In this document: in pieces, positions 45,878-57,540 of the stretch
Layout: each line of letters starts with the position of its first letter
How positions within the stretch are numbered: the stretch's first letter is position 1
From: Siderastrea siderea
Taxonomy: Eukaryota; Cnidaria; Anthozoa; Scleractinia; Rhizangiidae
Direction of reading: 5' to 3'
Length of the DNA: 64,000 nt
NCBI GenBank assembly: GCA_964030785.1
Contig: OZ034971.1
Coordinates: 31,472,304-31,536,303 of the forward strand
The notes under the pieces: model-generated
The model's input: the letters and a program-made list of their open reading frames with translations, nothing else
What the model was told of the DNA's origin: nothing
The model's database searches: none
Position numbers and translations under genes: made by a program

Positions 45878-46340
45878 CACAGTAATTTTCAAAGAGTTAT
45901 TTTAACTCCTGTAGTGGAGTTAAACTAACTCCTTAAGGGAGAGTTATTTTAACCCCAAAAGAGAGTTATTTTAACTCCGAAAAGGAGTTAATTTATTCTT
46001 TAGGGGAGTTAAGTTAACGCCTAAATTGGAGTTACGCTGGTGGGAGTTATTATAACTCCAATCTGGAGTTAAATTGTACTCCTCTGGAGTTAAATTTAAC
46101 TCTTTTTTTGGAGTTAAATTTCAGTTTAACTCTGAAAGGAGAGTTAAAATAGCTCTTTTTTCAGGGTCATTTTGGAGGAGTTAGTTCAATTCCCCTTAGG
46201 GAGTAATTGCAGAGTGATTTAACTCTCTAACAAGGGTTAAAATAACTATCTTTTGGGAGTTATTTTCGTGGACTTATTTAACTCCTTTTAGAGAGTAATT
46301 CTGGAGTGACTTTGATGGAGTCGTTTTGGAGGAGTTGGGA

Positions 46341-48235
46341 TAACTCCCGTATCAGAGTCATTACCTTATTATTGTATTCTTTACTCTGCTACAAGAGGTA
46401 CATCTTATTTTGGGGGGTCAGGGTTGAAGGCGGAGTGCAGGGACTCGCGTATCATTTCTATGATAAACTTTGATCTCAATTTAACTATGAACGCATTTTT
46501 TGGAAAGAAAGCAAAAGATATTGTGGTAATTCATCCATGTGAAATCAAAAGTTTGGTAAGTTCCTGTCTAAAAGGGCGTGAATTAATATAATATTTCAAT
46601 TCAAGAGCCCGAAATCAATGCGCCTGCATTCACTGGTCAGCAGTTGTCAATATTGAGTCATGTGATCTTTGTAACATTAGAACAGGCGCCATTTTGAAAG
46701 TGACGGTTGCTCGACGGAAGCAAGATTCATTTAGGTAACATTTGTTTGTAGTTTGAGGACAAAAAAGCATTTCTCAAGTTAAAACAAAGGTGGACGATTG
46801 CATCTTTTGTATTGGATTACGTGCCAAGAAATGTTTTGGAGCCTTGCATGTGGATTTTTGGATCGAAGTGAACCAATGAAATCGACGTTGTGAACATATT
46901 AACAACAGTGGATCAACGACTGTTTTGGCGGGTTGTTGAATTCGCAAAAGGCCAAAACGTAGGAAATATGGACGTTTTGCCGGTAAGCTTAAGCTTGGAA
47001 CTTCAATTTACTCTCAGTCTAAAGGCTTCCCTTCCAGTTTGTCATTCAAAGGAGATGTTACTAGCTGGGAAGCTTAAGGTGAATACAAACGGTTAGCTGT
47101 AAAGCTGTATGCCTGCATCTTCGTGTTCAGTTCTTTTGACACTGTTTAGTTGCAATAATTGTTAGCAATATAAAGTCTGGGGATTGCCATTGAAAACTGT
47201 AGCATTTAAATGTAAAGAGCTCAACAATTCTTTAATGGAAATATTCTCGTTTGAAAGATATTATTGGAAGGTGAACAATCTTAAATGACCTCCATGTTTT
47301 AGCCTTTTTTTCACTCGATGAAAACTAATTTACATTGCAAGAAAACGTGAATGATATCATTGTGTTTTTGTAACAATGTTTTATAGGCTGTTGGAGACTA
47401 TGTTGTTGTTGACCACATCAATAGGCCTGCTTCTCTGCAGATGTCAAGTATTTGAGAAAATGGATGATACCATGTTTGACTAAAATTCATTCATTTTATT
47501 TATTAATTAGCTGTGGTGGTCATTTAGGAATTGCGTTCATGCGTGTAGGTGCAAGTTCAAGAAGCCAACTTTGACTTTTGGTGGATGTCAATTCACGAAA
47601 GCTGCAGTGTAAACAAAAAATAGTGTTGTTGAATTTTCCTATATTGTCATTTGAATTCCAACTTTCTTCAAATTCGAATTCATAAAGTTTTGACTTTTTT
47701 ACCTGGGAAGATTATTCATTAGGGTTTCACCAGAGTTCTTCCGGTTTTTCAGTCAAAATTTGAAACAATTTGAAAAGGTTTTATTTAACCATGTATTTTC
47801 TGTAGATTGAATAATCAGAGGTTCTAAAGGACATCAGTCTTTCTAAAGGGTATTTCACAAAACTATCCAGCCTTACTTATAAAGTTCTTTTTATGCTCCA
47901 TAGATGCATGCAGATGGAGGTAGTCATATTGAAGAACAACTAAATTTATGAGATTTTTAGGAAATATGAAATACAGAAAAATTATAAGAGAATTTAATAT
48001 ATATATATATATTGAAATCATGTTTTATTTATACATACTTGTACATGCTTTATTTTCATTTTATATAATTATATACTTATATGATTATAGTGTCTTAGAA
48101 ATTTACATTAATGTTACTGTTAATTCAAATTCTGTAAGAAACTATTGTTCATATAAGAAAATGAAATGGGATTGAATTAAAAATGTTGTACCTTTTATAG
48201 TGACAGTCAAATTTGTGTGATGTTGCTTTTTAGCG
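46341..48235 (+). other. interior of the 11.3 kb element with putative 5' exons
   Basis: A plus-strand open stretch (about 46887-46982) ends in MDVLP with the donor CCG then GTAAGC. After an acceptor (TTTTATAG, 47396) an open segment from 47397 reads AVGDYVVVDHINRPASLQ and then stops at MSSI. Both are phase 0, so they could join, but the 3' end is unclear. Around 46690 a GGCGCCATTTTG motif resembles a core promoter region. No family is recognised. Confidence 0.3.
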
Positions 48236-48242
48236 GGACTCC

Positions 48243-48263
48243 TTTGCGGCCGAAGGCCGCAAA
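48243..48263. repeat. GC-rich perfect hairpin
   Basis: TTTGCGGCC, loop GAA, GGCCGCAAA, in an AT-rich setting and followed by 'gtggagcccc'. Such hairpins often mark transposon ends, but no partner end was found. Confidence 0.7.
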
Positions 48264-48308
48264 AGTGGAGCCCCATACTCATACTAAGAGGTATGCTGGT
48301 AATTTTTT

Positions 48309-48820
48309 ATGGTCATGGCAAGCGGAATGGCTCGCGGGCGCGTGCACCGTACATACATACGTACATCGCATTTCATGACATTCTTACATGAGGCAATTTT
48401 CGCTGGAAGAGCAGAGACAAGGAAAAGAGAAGGAGATAGAGATCAACAACGGGAAAGGATGAGAAACGCCACTGAAGAACAGCGTCAAGCACCCGGTCAA
48501 GCAGAGCGGAAACGAAAACGAGAAAGACGAAGGAACAGTACAGCAGAGAGATAAAGGCAACTAGAAATAAGACGGAACGGTACTGAAGAACAACGCCAGA
48601 GGAAAACTGAGAGACGCCGACAGAGAACTGTAAACATGTCGGGTACAGTTTTCTTGATTTTTATCTATTTGTGACTGGAAATAATTTTGTACCACCGAAT
48701 AATTTACGTCTACGTTTTTGTTTTTTATTCTACAGATCATCAAGGAGAAAGAAGTCGTAATAGAGAGAGAACGGAGAAGAAATTTACGCCAAGGACAGCA
48801 TGAAGTTACAAGGTGTTCAG
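48309..48820 (+). pseudogene. Arg/Glu-rich N-terminal fragment, two exons
   Basis: The frame from 48309 has charged repeats of the type RNATEEQRQ, RNSTAE and, after an in-frame TAA at 48552-48554, RNGTEEQRQRK and RRRQRTVNMS. A donor (CGGGTACAG, about 48640) and an acceptor (TTCTACAG, 48735) suggest a second exon to about 48820. Similar RxNxTxEQRQ repeats are seen at the N-terminus of some repeated cnidarian proteins, possibly Helitron helicases, but this is memory-based and weak. Function unknown. Confidence 0.35.
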
Positions 48821-48839
48821 GTAAAATCAATTTCCGTGC

Positions 48840-49800
48840 TTTAGCAAAGTTTGTTTAACAAAAAAAGAAATGTACTGTTACAAAAGGGAACTTTTCGTCA
48901 AAACTTAAACCGCACCTTTTACGGTATGTCATTTAATACTACTCGTAGAAAGTGAAAAAAAGAGGAAAAGAAACAAAACAAAACAAAACGAAAAAAGGGA
49001 ACACAATTTGAGGGGGTAGTGCAAAGGTGATGGTATCATATTACAAGATTTCACAATATGGCCGCGCGCGTGACTGAGTGAGAACGAGAACACAATACCT
49101 TTTCAGCGTTAGAAATGAAAAGATAGGCTAAAGAAACTCGACTGCCGGTCCCGAATGCCTGTTAAGTGGAATATGAATGTCTTTATTGAGGAGAAATATG
49201 GATTGCTTTGGCCCGATGCTTTAATTGAACCAGCGTGAAGATCTGATTGCTGAGTTTCCCGGGTGAGTTTCTCGGAATTTTTCAATCATTTCACAGAATA
49301 TTACGGTGTGGGAAATTCGCTTTTATTTAGAAGGATCCCACTATCTCAACTCGCTTATTTCCAATTCCCCGTTATCTCGAACAAAGAGAAATTTGTCTTG
49401 GCTTTGGTCATAAATATAATATTTCCAGTTATTTACTTTTACGACGATAACCCGCTTTTCTCAACTTTGAAGAATACCAGTGTGTTTTGTTTTCACGGAG
49501 CAAAGTGTAGCCAGGCAAAGGAGGAAACAGCTTATGAAAGCATGCAATGAAGTAAAAGGCGAAAACAAGTACCAACGCGAATCGTCAAGATGTTAACTCA
49601 TTGACTAACAAAAGAATAACAATACAGGACATAATTGATATATGCCTCGTTCTTTTAAACTCTGAATCCAGTCATTGTTTACAATATCCTCGGCAAAACC
49701 CCTACCAAAATCCATGCAAGTAACGAATCGACGAAAAAGCACATCCTCATTTATGTATCTACTGAAGTAAGTCTTAAATATTTTTTAACCCTTATTCTGA
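48840..49800. other. no gene seen
   Basis: AT-rich sequence. A 95-codon plus frame at 49263-49550 with a hydrophobic middle has no splice context or recognisable domain. Confidence 0.35.
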
Positions 49801-49802
49801 TT

Positions 49803-50330
49803 TCTGAATTGTTTGCTTGAATTTCAATAATTTTATTTCCTTCACTTAAGCTCAAGACTTAAGCTTAGGTGTGAATTAATTTTGTTTATCACTTATGAAT
49901 TGTTTTCTTGAATTTCAATAATTTTATTTGGCTTCACTTAAGCTCAAGACTTAAGCTTATGTGTGAATTAATTTTGTTTATCACTTATGAATTGTTTGCT
50001 TGAATTTCAATAATTATATTGGGCTTCACTTAAGCTCAAGACTTAAGGTTATGTGTGAATTAATTTTGTTTATCACTTATGAATTGTTTGCTTGAATTTC
50101 AATAATTTTATTTGGCTTCACTTAAGCTCAAGACTTAAGCTTATGTGTGAATTAATTTTGTTTATCACTTATGAATTGTTTGCTTGAATTTCAATAATTA
50201 TATTGGGCTTCACTTAAGCTCAAGACTTAAGGTTATGTGTGAATTAATTTTGTTTATCACTTATGAATTGTTTGCTTGAATTTCAATAATTTTATTTGGC
50301 TTCACTTAAGCTCAAGTTAAGTTTACATGT
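49803..50330. repeat. 92-bp tandem repeat with 184-bp higher-order period
   Basis: The units begin TGTGAATTAATTTTGTTTAT. Two variants alternate: one with 'aattttatttggc' and 'cttaagctta', the other with 'aattatattgggc' and 'cttaaggtta'. Complete units start at 49871, 49963, 50055 and 50147, with partial units on both sides. Confidence 0.9.
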
Positions 50331-50372
50331 GTATGTGTGAATTTTTTTTGTTTATCACTCAATATTATGCAT

Positions 50373-51304
50373 GGCTCAATTCTACCTGTTACCATCCTCC
50401 CCCTCCCCGGGCCTACCCCCGGGGATCTGCAATTTTTTTCTCACTTGGCAGTCTATTCCCCACCCCCGGGCACACAGAAAGAGACGATTCCCCACCCCCG
50501 GGACTCCTCATCGACCACAAATACGTTATTTTGTGTACAAAACCTAAATGACGATATTGATTTCCGTACAGTGGCAAAATCAGACGTTTTGACAAGAACT
50601 TAAATGCTTTTCTAGAGTTTATTGAAAGAAGGACACTACATGCATAATATAATAATTTAAACATGAACAGAAAACTGAAGAAAAAACTCTACCTGCACTG
50701 GCGTACGGCTGGCAAGTAAAGAAATTTTCTTCGCCACATGTTTTATTCTAAATATAGCGCATACGCGCAAGAGGCCCATGAACAAATTGATGGCAGCATT
50801 TAAAGGAGTTTTTCTTAGCTTGTTTCATAAGAACACTGGACTGAGATCTCTGTTTAACATAAAGCTGTGCATCCGTTTTTATATAGAGTCTGTTTAAGTG
50901 GTCTTATTATAAATATAAACACACTGAAGAAATATTTCTTTGTTTGTGACGACCACCATTCATTCGAGTATGCATCAAACGCACATTCTTTCAACAATTT
51001 ATAATAAACGTACCGTCGAACACAGATTTTAATTTTGAGAGATTACTCTTCTTTAAACAGTCTGCTACAAATACTAGAGAGTTTCACTGGAAATAGGCAA
51101 TCTTCTCCACGCGGTCCGGGGCCATCATATCAACTGAGAAGTGACGTACTTTACAAGAACAACAAGAAGTTATTTTTGATTTGCCCCCCTCCCCGACCCC
51201 CCTTGACAAGACCACTTCAAACAATTCCCCACCCCCAGGCTCGAAGGGCTGGACTTGTCCCCGGGGTTGCCCGGTGGGGGGATGGTAACAGGTAAAATTG
51301 AACC
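50373..51304. mobile_element. 932-bp TIR element with C-rich ends
   Basis: The left end GGCTCAATTCTACCTGTTACC and the right end (reverse complement of GGTTCAATTTTACCTGTTACC) are followed by matching runs of 'ccccacccccggg'. ATGCAT flanks both sides (50367-50372, 51305-51310); being palindromic, it may be either target duplication or part of the TIR. No coding frame of note inside. Confidence 0.75.
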
Positions 51305-51694
51305 ATGCATTAGTTCAGAAGGCGACTGCAATTTGCCATTTTTTTTCGATCTCAGTTAACCTACATGTATGAAATAAAAGCACTGCGTTGTGGAAAGTGC
51401 TTCTTACTATTTGTCACTCATAATGGAATGTTCATGTTTTAGAAAGTTCAAATAATTACTGCATGCATTTTTTGGTTTTCTCAAAAATCATTGTATTCCC
51501 AAGAGGGGGGGGGGGGGGAATCCAGATGTAAGCAAAGGATTTTTTTTATGCAATTGACATATTTGTACTGATGTGTTTTTGCTTCCTAAAGGCAATCTGG
51601 CTTGTTTAACTGACAATTGTCTGCTGGGATTAGTTAGAACATGTTTGATTAATTGCAATTGGCTCTTTACTGAGTTAAGCAAAGGAGACTGGAG

Positions 51695-51865
51695 ATGATT
51701 GAACATCCAGTAAACTTAAATGAGGTCCTGCCATTTTGTTGCTCATTCGATCGATTGACATTCAAGTACTTAACCTTACCTGTATTACCCAATGAACCAT
51801 GCAAAGGGCGGAAGACAATTACATGTAACCACTTTTTAGACAAATGGCTAAAAGAGTTTGGATAG
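51695..51865 (+). CDS. small open frame, possible exon
   Basis: 56 codons from ATG: MIEHPVNLNEVLPFCC, then FKYLTLPVLPNEPCKGRK and ITCNHFLDKWLKEFG before TAG. The composition is protein-like, with four cysteines. An upstream in-frame stop lies close by, so it would need to be either a complete micro-ORF or a spliced exon. No family recognised. The rest of 51310-52560 shows nothing clear. Confidence 0.25.
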   Translation: MIEHPVNLNEVLPFCCSFDRLTFKYLTLPVLPNEPCKGRKTITCNHFLDKWLKEFG

Positions 51866-52566
51866 CTGCAAATGAGGGGTTCAGGCGATGATTTATTAAT
51901 TATTTGTTAGGATTCCACAAAAGCTGGAAAGAAGAACACTTTCACGGGTGGATGCAAAAATTTCCAACAATGGGCACTTGTACGTCTCATGAATCAGGTG
52001 GATCACAAAAGTAAAGCAAAGTAGAGCTTCGGCAACATCATTTCAAAGCGGGAAGTGACAATGCTAGCAAAGTGAATGACGACTCCCTTAATAATTGACA
52101 TTGAGTATAATTACTATTCTGTTCACCCATTCTTTCTGTTCATTAATGTCACATTGGTCAAAAATTGCGTTGTGAATGCTTTAATAATGTATGTTACATA
52201 CAATATTAGTTATTTGATGTTGTCAAAAGAAAAACAATGAAGTTAATATTATTTTAAGGATGAAAGTAATTTGACAGGCGCTCGTTCTCATGAATTTTGC
52301 ACTCCAAGAACTGAAAATTTTCTTCAATTGATGAACTTAGAGTTGAGGAGGGGAAAGAAAACAAAGATGCTCCAGTGAAAGTCTAATTTGTTTGAATTGA
52401 AACTACAGTGTAACTTTTATTTGCAGTCCTCTATCAGGCATTTAAGCCTCGACTTTTAGTGGCCCTGGTCAGTTTTAAATCGCCACTGGCAACTGGGCGA
52501 CTGCCAATTTTTAGCCGTGAATTTGGTTTTTTTTTTTCTTTCGCTGATCCTTTTTTTCTGTTCTAG

Positions 52567-52620
52567 GCATATATGCCAGCAGTGATCAGTGATGCAGCAT
52601 TTTCTTACAGTGAAGTTAAG
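52567..52620 (+). CDS. putative 54-bp internal exon
   Basis: The acceptor TTCTGTTCTAG and donor AAG then GTACGTGA bound 18 codons, AYMPAVISDAAFSYSEVK, in phase 0. It could belong with 47397 and 55238. Short length limits confidence. Confidence 0.3.
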
Positions 52621-52672
52621 GTACGTGAAAGATATCATTTAATACATAAATTAGCCCAGCTTACATATCTAA

Positions 52673-52826
52673 CTGTTCAGTAAATTGAACTGGATTGAAT
52701 GCAGTGATTGGGTTAATTTGGGTTCGGTAATTGAACACAATAATTATTAACCGAAAATATGCCTATATATACAGCTGTGTTTGATTCCATTCAATTTCTG
52801 AACCCAGTCAAACATAATTAAACAGT
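52673..52826. mobile_element. short inverted element related to the CGATTGGGTTCG array
   Basis: The left half (GATTGGGTTAATTTGGGTTC) and the right half (GAACCCAGTCAAAC) are inverted, with 'attgaac' and 'gattccattcaat' repeats. Motifs resemble those at 31060-31760. Confidence 0.5.
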
Positions 52827-54199
52827 TTTAAAATCATTCAAGTATATAGATTTAGCCAAGCCTAAAAGTGGAGCTCCAATTGTTATTTGGCAATCCTATT
52901 ATTCACAATGGAAAATAAAAATTGAACCAAGGATAAAATTGAACCACAACATTTACATGAGTGTGCCATCAAGACTTCCATTTGGGTGGCAATGAGAGCC
53001 TTTACATCTGGACTTAAGGGAATAGACTCTTAATCACCATATTGTTGCTGTGGGAAGTGCCTCAGAACCATCATATCTTGGAAACCCTATTACTTCCACA
53101 GATAAGCTGCTTGGCCACGTTTGTTTTATGGGAAAGGTTTTCAAGATTTTCAAGTCACAACCATATTCAGCATGTCACTTGACCTGAACAGAAAAAATGC
53201 TAAAACTCAATTAGCAGACAGTTCTCGCTATTGTAAACATTGCGAACATTTAAAGATTATCAGGATGCAAAATTTTAAGCAACAGTTGCTAGAAATTTGC
53301 TTTATTATGAATATAAAAGTTATGATGGCACAAGCACATATCTTTATACATTTTTGTGCTGTGGTTCTTCTATTCTTTGTAAAAACAGTAATTGCATGCT
53401 TCAGATTGTAAAGAAGGGTGGGGCGATTTGCAAAAAAGTCAGAACTTTACTAGTTTCCTCTTAGTTTTACTGATTTTCTTTTTAATGTGCAGTTGTTACT
53501 GGCAGTAGCTATGCACGCACAATGTTCAGTTGTGGAATTCAGATGTTCTTCTTCATTATTTCACCAATATACTGTAGTGGCAGGAAACGCTGAAAACAGT
53601 GTATGACAGAGTACCATCCACAAAAATCCCTTAGCAACAATGCGAGATTTGTAGTTAAGAATCTCCCTTCCTCAAGTTACAAAGTCCTTTTTTCACGGTG
53701 ATGTGAGATTTATCTGGATGGCAATATGGTTAATTACAGGGGGGTAACTTAATGCAGAATGAATCAAATAGTTACACCATGTTTACGTGATACCGGTATG
53801 AACTCACCCAGGTATGGCTTGCACTGTCATGAGATTTTGTGCTGTAATCATGTAACAAATACAGAGAAGCAAGAGGGAACTGGGGTGAACTTGTAGCAGA
53901 ATGAAAAGCATACAATGAACTGGTGTCATGCAAACACCCCCTCAGACTAAAGTTGAGCAGCTCTCAAGAATGTTTATCAACATCCTCAGATACCCAGGGG
54001 CAGTAAAACCCTGATTTCATTAAAGCAGTGTAAACTCAGACTGGTGCAATTTTGTTTACATGAGACCAGTCTGAAATTCAGACTGGCATAAGTATTTACA
54101 TGAGACCAACCATCTCGAAAAATACAGTTTACCTTTCATCCACTTGGAATGCTTCAATGCCACTTATTTAAATGCACATGCTCAAAACTCAAAACAAAT

Positions 54200-54650
54200 A
54201 CCGTAAACTGCCGCTTATAAGCCCGCCTACGTACAAGCCCCCCCCCCCCCGGCTATAGGCCCATCCACCTGTAAACAAAAAATACATCCGGTAATATGCC
54301 CCCCCCGGATATAAGCCCTCCCCTAGTTTTCCCTGTTTCCTGAGTATTAAGCACTCTCACAGAAAACTGCAAAGATTAACTCTGAGCTTCTGTTTTGTTC
54401 GCGTTGTTGCAGTTTTGATTTTGTTGTTAAAATTGAAGTGAATTCGATTTATTGTGACATTTCAAAGGTTAATTACAAACTGGTACATTAAAAACGTATT
54501 TTGATCAACACTGCTGTGGCTCATTTTGTAACGTTTCTCTTATCCCGCTTATAAGCCCCCCCCGGATATAAGCCCCTCCATTTATAAGCCCACCCAAAAC
54601 CCCTTACAAAGTTGTATCAGCCTAGGGCTTATAAGTGGCAGTTTACAGTG
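54200..54650. mobile_element. MITE with GTAAACTGCC ends
   Basis: The left end ACCGTAAACTGCCGCTTATAA and the right end, whose complement is ACTGTAAACTGCCACTTATAA, bound repeated 'tataagcccc' motifs and poly-C runs (54240-54253 and others). Just upstream, 54030-54110 has two copies of 'cagactgg..tttacatgagacca'. Confidence 0.75.
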
Positions 54651-55237
54651 TCTTAAAACATTTGGGGTAGTTTTTCATGCGAGCGTGCATGCTCAGTGCA
54701 TGACATGGCATGACATAATGCCAATTTTGTGAATTGTGTACGCAGTATGGATGCACAGAAAAAAATTGCGCAAATATCCTTAGAACCTTCCTAAAGCCAT
54801 GGGCTTACTTTTGGCAACTGAGATAATTAAACTCTGCTTTGTTTCCCATACAGGTTTTTATTCCATCACCCTGATGTCAGAAAAAATATGGCAGTTTATT
54901 GTAAGGCTTTGGTTAATAAATTTGTACTCTTAGCTACATGTATGTTCCCAGGCAGACATTATCAATTGAAATAAAAAATTTTAAGAGCAGTTTTGAACTA
55001 AGGTTTTATATTTTTGTTTTGTTTTTTTTTGGTAAATTTTGATGTTGGTGATTAGTTTGACTGTATCCACATACACTTCATGTTCCCTCAGTAACACATC
55101 CATACACCAGTAGCATTTCAGTTATTTGGCAGTAACCCTACTCCCCCCTCCCCCCCACACACACACACACAAGCACACACACAACTAACTTCCCAGGAAT
55201 AATGATTCAGACTTATTTACTTGAATTCACTTGACAG

Positions 55238-55384
55238 GGAAAACTATTTCAAATGATGGATTCACCACAGTCTGATCCCCTCTTGTCAGTTTCTGACTAT
55301 CCTGAAATGATTTATGAGGAGGCTTTTCTTTTTGTTTCTCTTTGCTACCAGATTATGACAATCAGTAACATTGCTCATTGGTGA
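55238..55384 (+). CDS. putative terminal exon
   Basis: After the acceptor TTCACTTGACAG the frame stays open for 48 codons: GKLFQMMDSPQSDPLLSV, DYPEMIYEEAFLFVS, LCYQIMTISNIAHW, then TGA. Phase 0 fits the exon at 52567-52620. A (CA)n run lies at 55156-55185. No family recognised; it could be a chance frame. The following 55385-56460 holds nothing clear. Confidence 0.3.
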   Translation, partial: GKLFQMMDSPQSDPLLSVSDYPEMIYEEAFLFVSLCYQIMTISNIAHW

Positions 55385-56461
55385 CATTAGATGCAGTGTA
55401 AAGGCTAATGATCAAACCAAAAACAAATTAAACCACAAGATTTACTACCATCACAGTCAGGGGTAGTAACATAGTGAGTCATAATCTGTGCATCAAATAA
55501 AGTCACTAGTGGTTACTGGACCATTTGTTATTCACGTTGGCAACACTGTTAGTCACAAATTTTTAATTGACTGATTGACCGATTTATCAACTAAGTGGTT
55601 GAGTGGTTGATTCATGACTGATGGGTACTTAAAGAGATTGATTTTAATATAATAGTCCCTGGGCATCAATAAGAGTAAACAAGGTACATTGTTATTCCAC
55701 TATAGCATCAGTTTATCATACAAGGGGGAAACACATACATGAGAGTATGAGTGTATTGCACTGTAGTGTCCCGGTTTCAAATCACTGATTGAATAAATCA
55801 TTTAAAATGATAGGCAAATATTGTAGTGGAATAATAAATATCATTCAGTTGTTTTACAGATAATGGTCAAGGACATTTTACCGGTACTCATTGCTCGCAT
55901 TTTTCCTCGCTCTATACCACACAACTTATCTGTCAAACCACTGAATAAGGTGGAGGTATTTTTCAATTAGTACCTTGTCTATGCAATTTGACAACTCTGC
56001 AAAAATGTAAACAAATTAAACCGTAGACTTGTGGCAGAGAAAAGGCCTAGGTAAGGTGAACAAAAATAATTATTGTGCCCAATATTTAAGTTTACAACCT
56101 AAAACTGGGGCTTATTTAGAATTTTGTGAAACAGGTTCATACCTGCCATCCGTCCCCATTTAATGGGAATAGTCCCGATTTTGGAGTTTCAAAACCTAAA
56201 AAAATCGGGACATTCCGATTTTCCAGGAAAAAAAGGCAATTTGGAACTGGATTATTAAAGATTGGTCTTCAATTGGTCTTTTTTTTACTTTTCTTTTGTT
56301 TTGTGCAATACATGTGGTGCTTGAGACCATTAAACAACACCTGAGAATTCTAATGCTAAGACAGTACAGTACAGGCAATATTTTTAAAAATTAATGCAAA
56401 AACCCTAGAGCATCCTAGACCCTGCTCAGTGTTGGGGGGCAGTGGGGGGGTACCACTTGAG

Positions 56462-56462
<1 letters not shown>

Positions 56463-56500
<38 letters not shown>

Positions 56501-56545
56501 ATAATAATAAATAAAATAAATAATAAATTAATAAATAAATAAAAA
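56463..56545. repeat. (ATA/ATAA)n microsatellite
   Basis: About 80 bp of ATA and ATAA units, immediately before the inverted terminus at 56545-56584. Confidence 0.95.
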
Positions 56546-57188
56546 TTGGAGTTCCGCTTTTAGGCTTGGCTAAATCTATATATTATCTAAGAAACTAATA
56601 GGGTGAATGTACCGGAGTTTATTTTACTCTGAAATCAGAGAAACTACAACTCTGATTATGGAGTTAAAATAACTCTAGTCTTTGATGGAGCAGAGTTAAA
56701 ATGACCCTAGTCTTTGATGGAGTAGAGTTAAAGTGACTCCCACGTTGGAGCTATGATAACTCCGAAATTGGAGTTAAAGTTGGGAGTTAAAATGACCCCC
56801 AAAAAGGAGTTATTTTTAACCTAAAGTTTTTACTCCACTTTTGGAGTTATAGTAACTCCCATATCGAGTTTAAATAACTCCTTTTATAGAGTTAAAGTGT
56901 CTCCCCGACTGGAGCTATTATAACCCCGAAATTGGAGTTAAATTTGGGAGTTAAAATGACCCCCAAAAAAGGAGTTATTTTTAACCTAAAGCTTTTACCC
57001 CACTTTTGGAGTTATAGTAACTCCCATATGGAGTTTAAATAACTCCTTTTATAGAGTGAAAGGACTCCCCGACTGAAGTTATTATAACCCCGAAATTGGA
57101 GTTAAAATAACCCTTTTTGGGGGTTATTTTTAACCTAAAATTTTAACTCCAGTTTTGGAGTTAAAATAACTCTTTGGAAATTACTGTG

Positions 57189-57388
57189 TGTTCCATCACC
57201 CAAAATGCCTCGCGTTTTACGTAACGTCTCGAATCTCTGGAACTTACAATCGCTATTTGCGATGACAAACTTAGCATCCTTTGCAGTTATTGTGGAACGC
57301 TTTGAAGTTTTTGGGTGTTTCATCGGAGATTATTACTGTGATCGAAATTCAGCGTGAGATCTCAGTCTTCTCGTTGTCCTAAGAAACA
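57189..57388. repeat. segmental duplication block, unit B
   Basis: Matches 14755-14960. It separates the 11.3 kb element from the LINE, showing that these are two independent insertions about 200 bp apart. Confidence 0.85.
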
Positions 57389-57540
57389 TATATATACATA
57401 CATACATACATACATACATACATACATACATACATACATACATACATACATACATACATACATACATACATACATACATACATACATACATACATACATA
57501 CATACATACATACATGCATGCATGCATGCATGCATACATA
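57389..57540. repeat. (CATA)n / (CATG)n microsatellite, LINE tail
   Basis: About 38 tetranucleotide units. On the minus strand they directly follow AATAAAG of the LINE 3' end (57541-57560), so they are the 3' tail of that element. Confidence 0.9.

Larger units (their letters stand above)
52843..56584. mobile_element. 3.7 kb segment bounded by a 36-bp inverted repeat
   Basis: TATATAGATTTAGCCAAG followed by CCTAAAAGTGGAGCTCC at the left recurs inverted at 56545-56584 with few differences. The interior has 53121-53411 (a 96-codon plus frame with a hydrophobic end, unrecognised), the MITE 54200-54650 and the exon at 55238. It may be one element or two solo ends. Confidence 0.55.
45878..57188. 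mobile_element. 11.3 kb element with GAGTTA palindrome arrays
   Basis: Inverted ends: the left starts CACAGTAATTTTCAAAGAG and the right is the reverse complement of CACAGTAATTTCCAAAGAG. Both sides continue into arrays of the 17-bp palindrome GGAGTTAAAATAACTCC and diverged copies (45895-46340 and about 56600-57175). The flanking duplicated sequence resumes exactly outside (45628-45877, 57189-57388), while unit A is uninterrupted near 14750, so this is a filled site. The flanks show only TG as a possible target duplication. No transposase was recognised; contents are listed separately and include putative exons and nested elements. Confidence 0.75.

Noticed and set aside
49803..50330. CRISPR-like regular repeats
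   Set aside because: Units are contiguous with no unique spacers, and the context is eukaryotic; it is a tandem satellite.
50327..50664. Proline-rich frames over the CCCCGGG blocks
   Set aside because: They lie within the C-rich TIR of a DNA element and on both strands at once.
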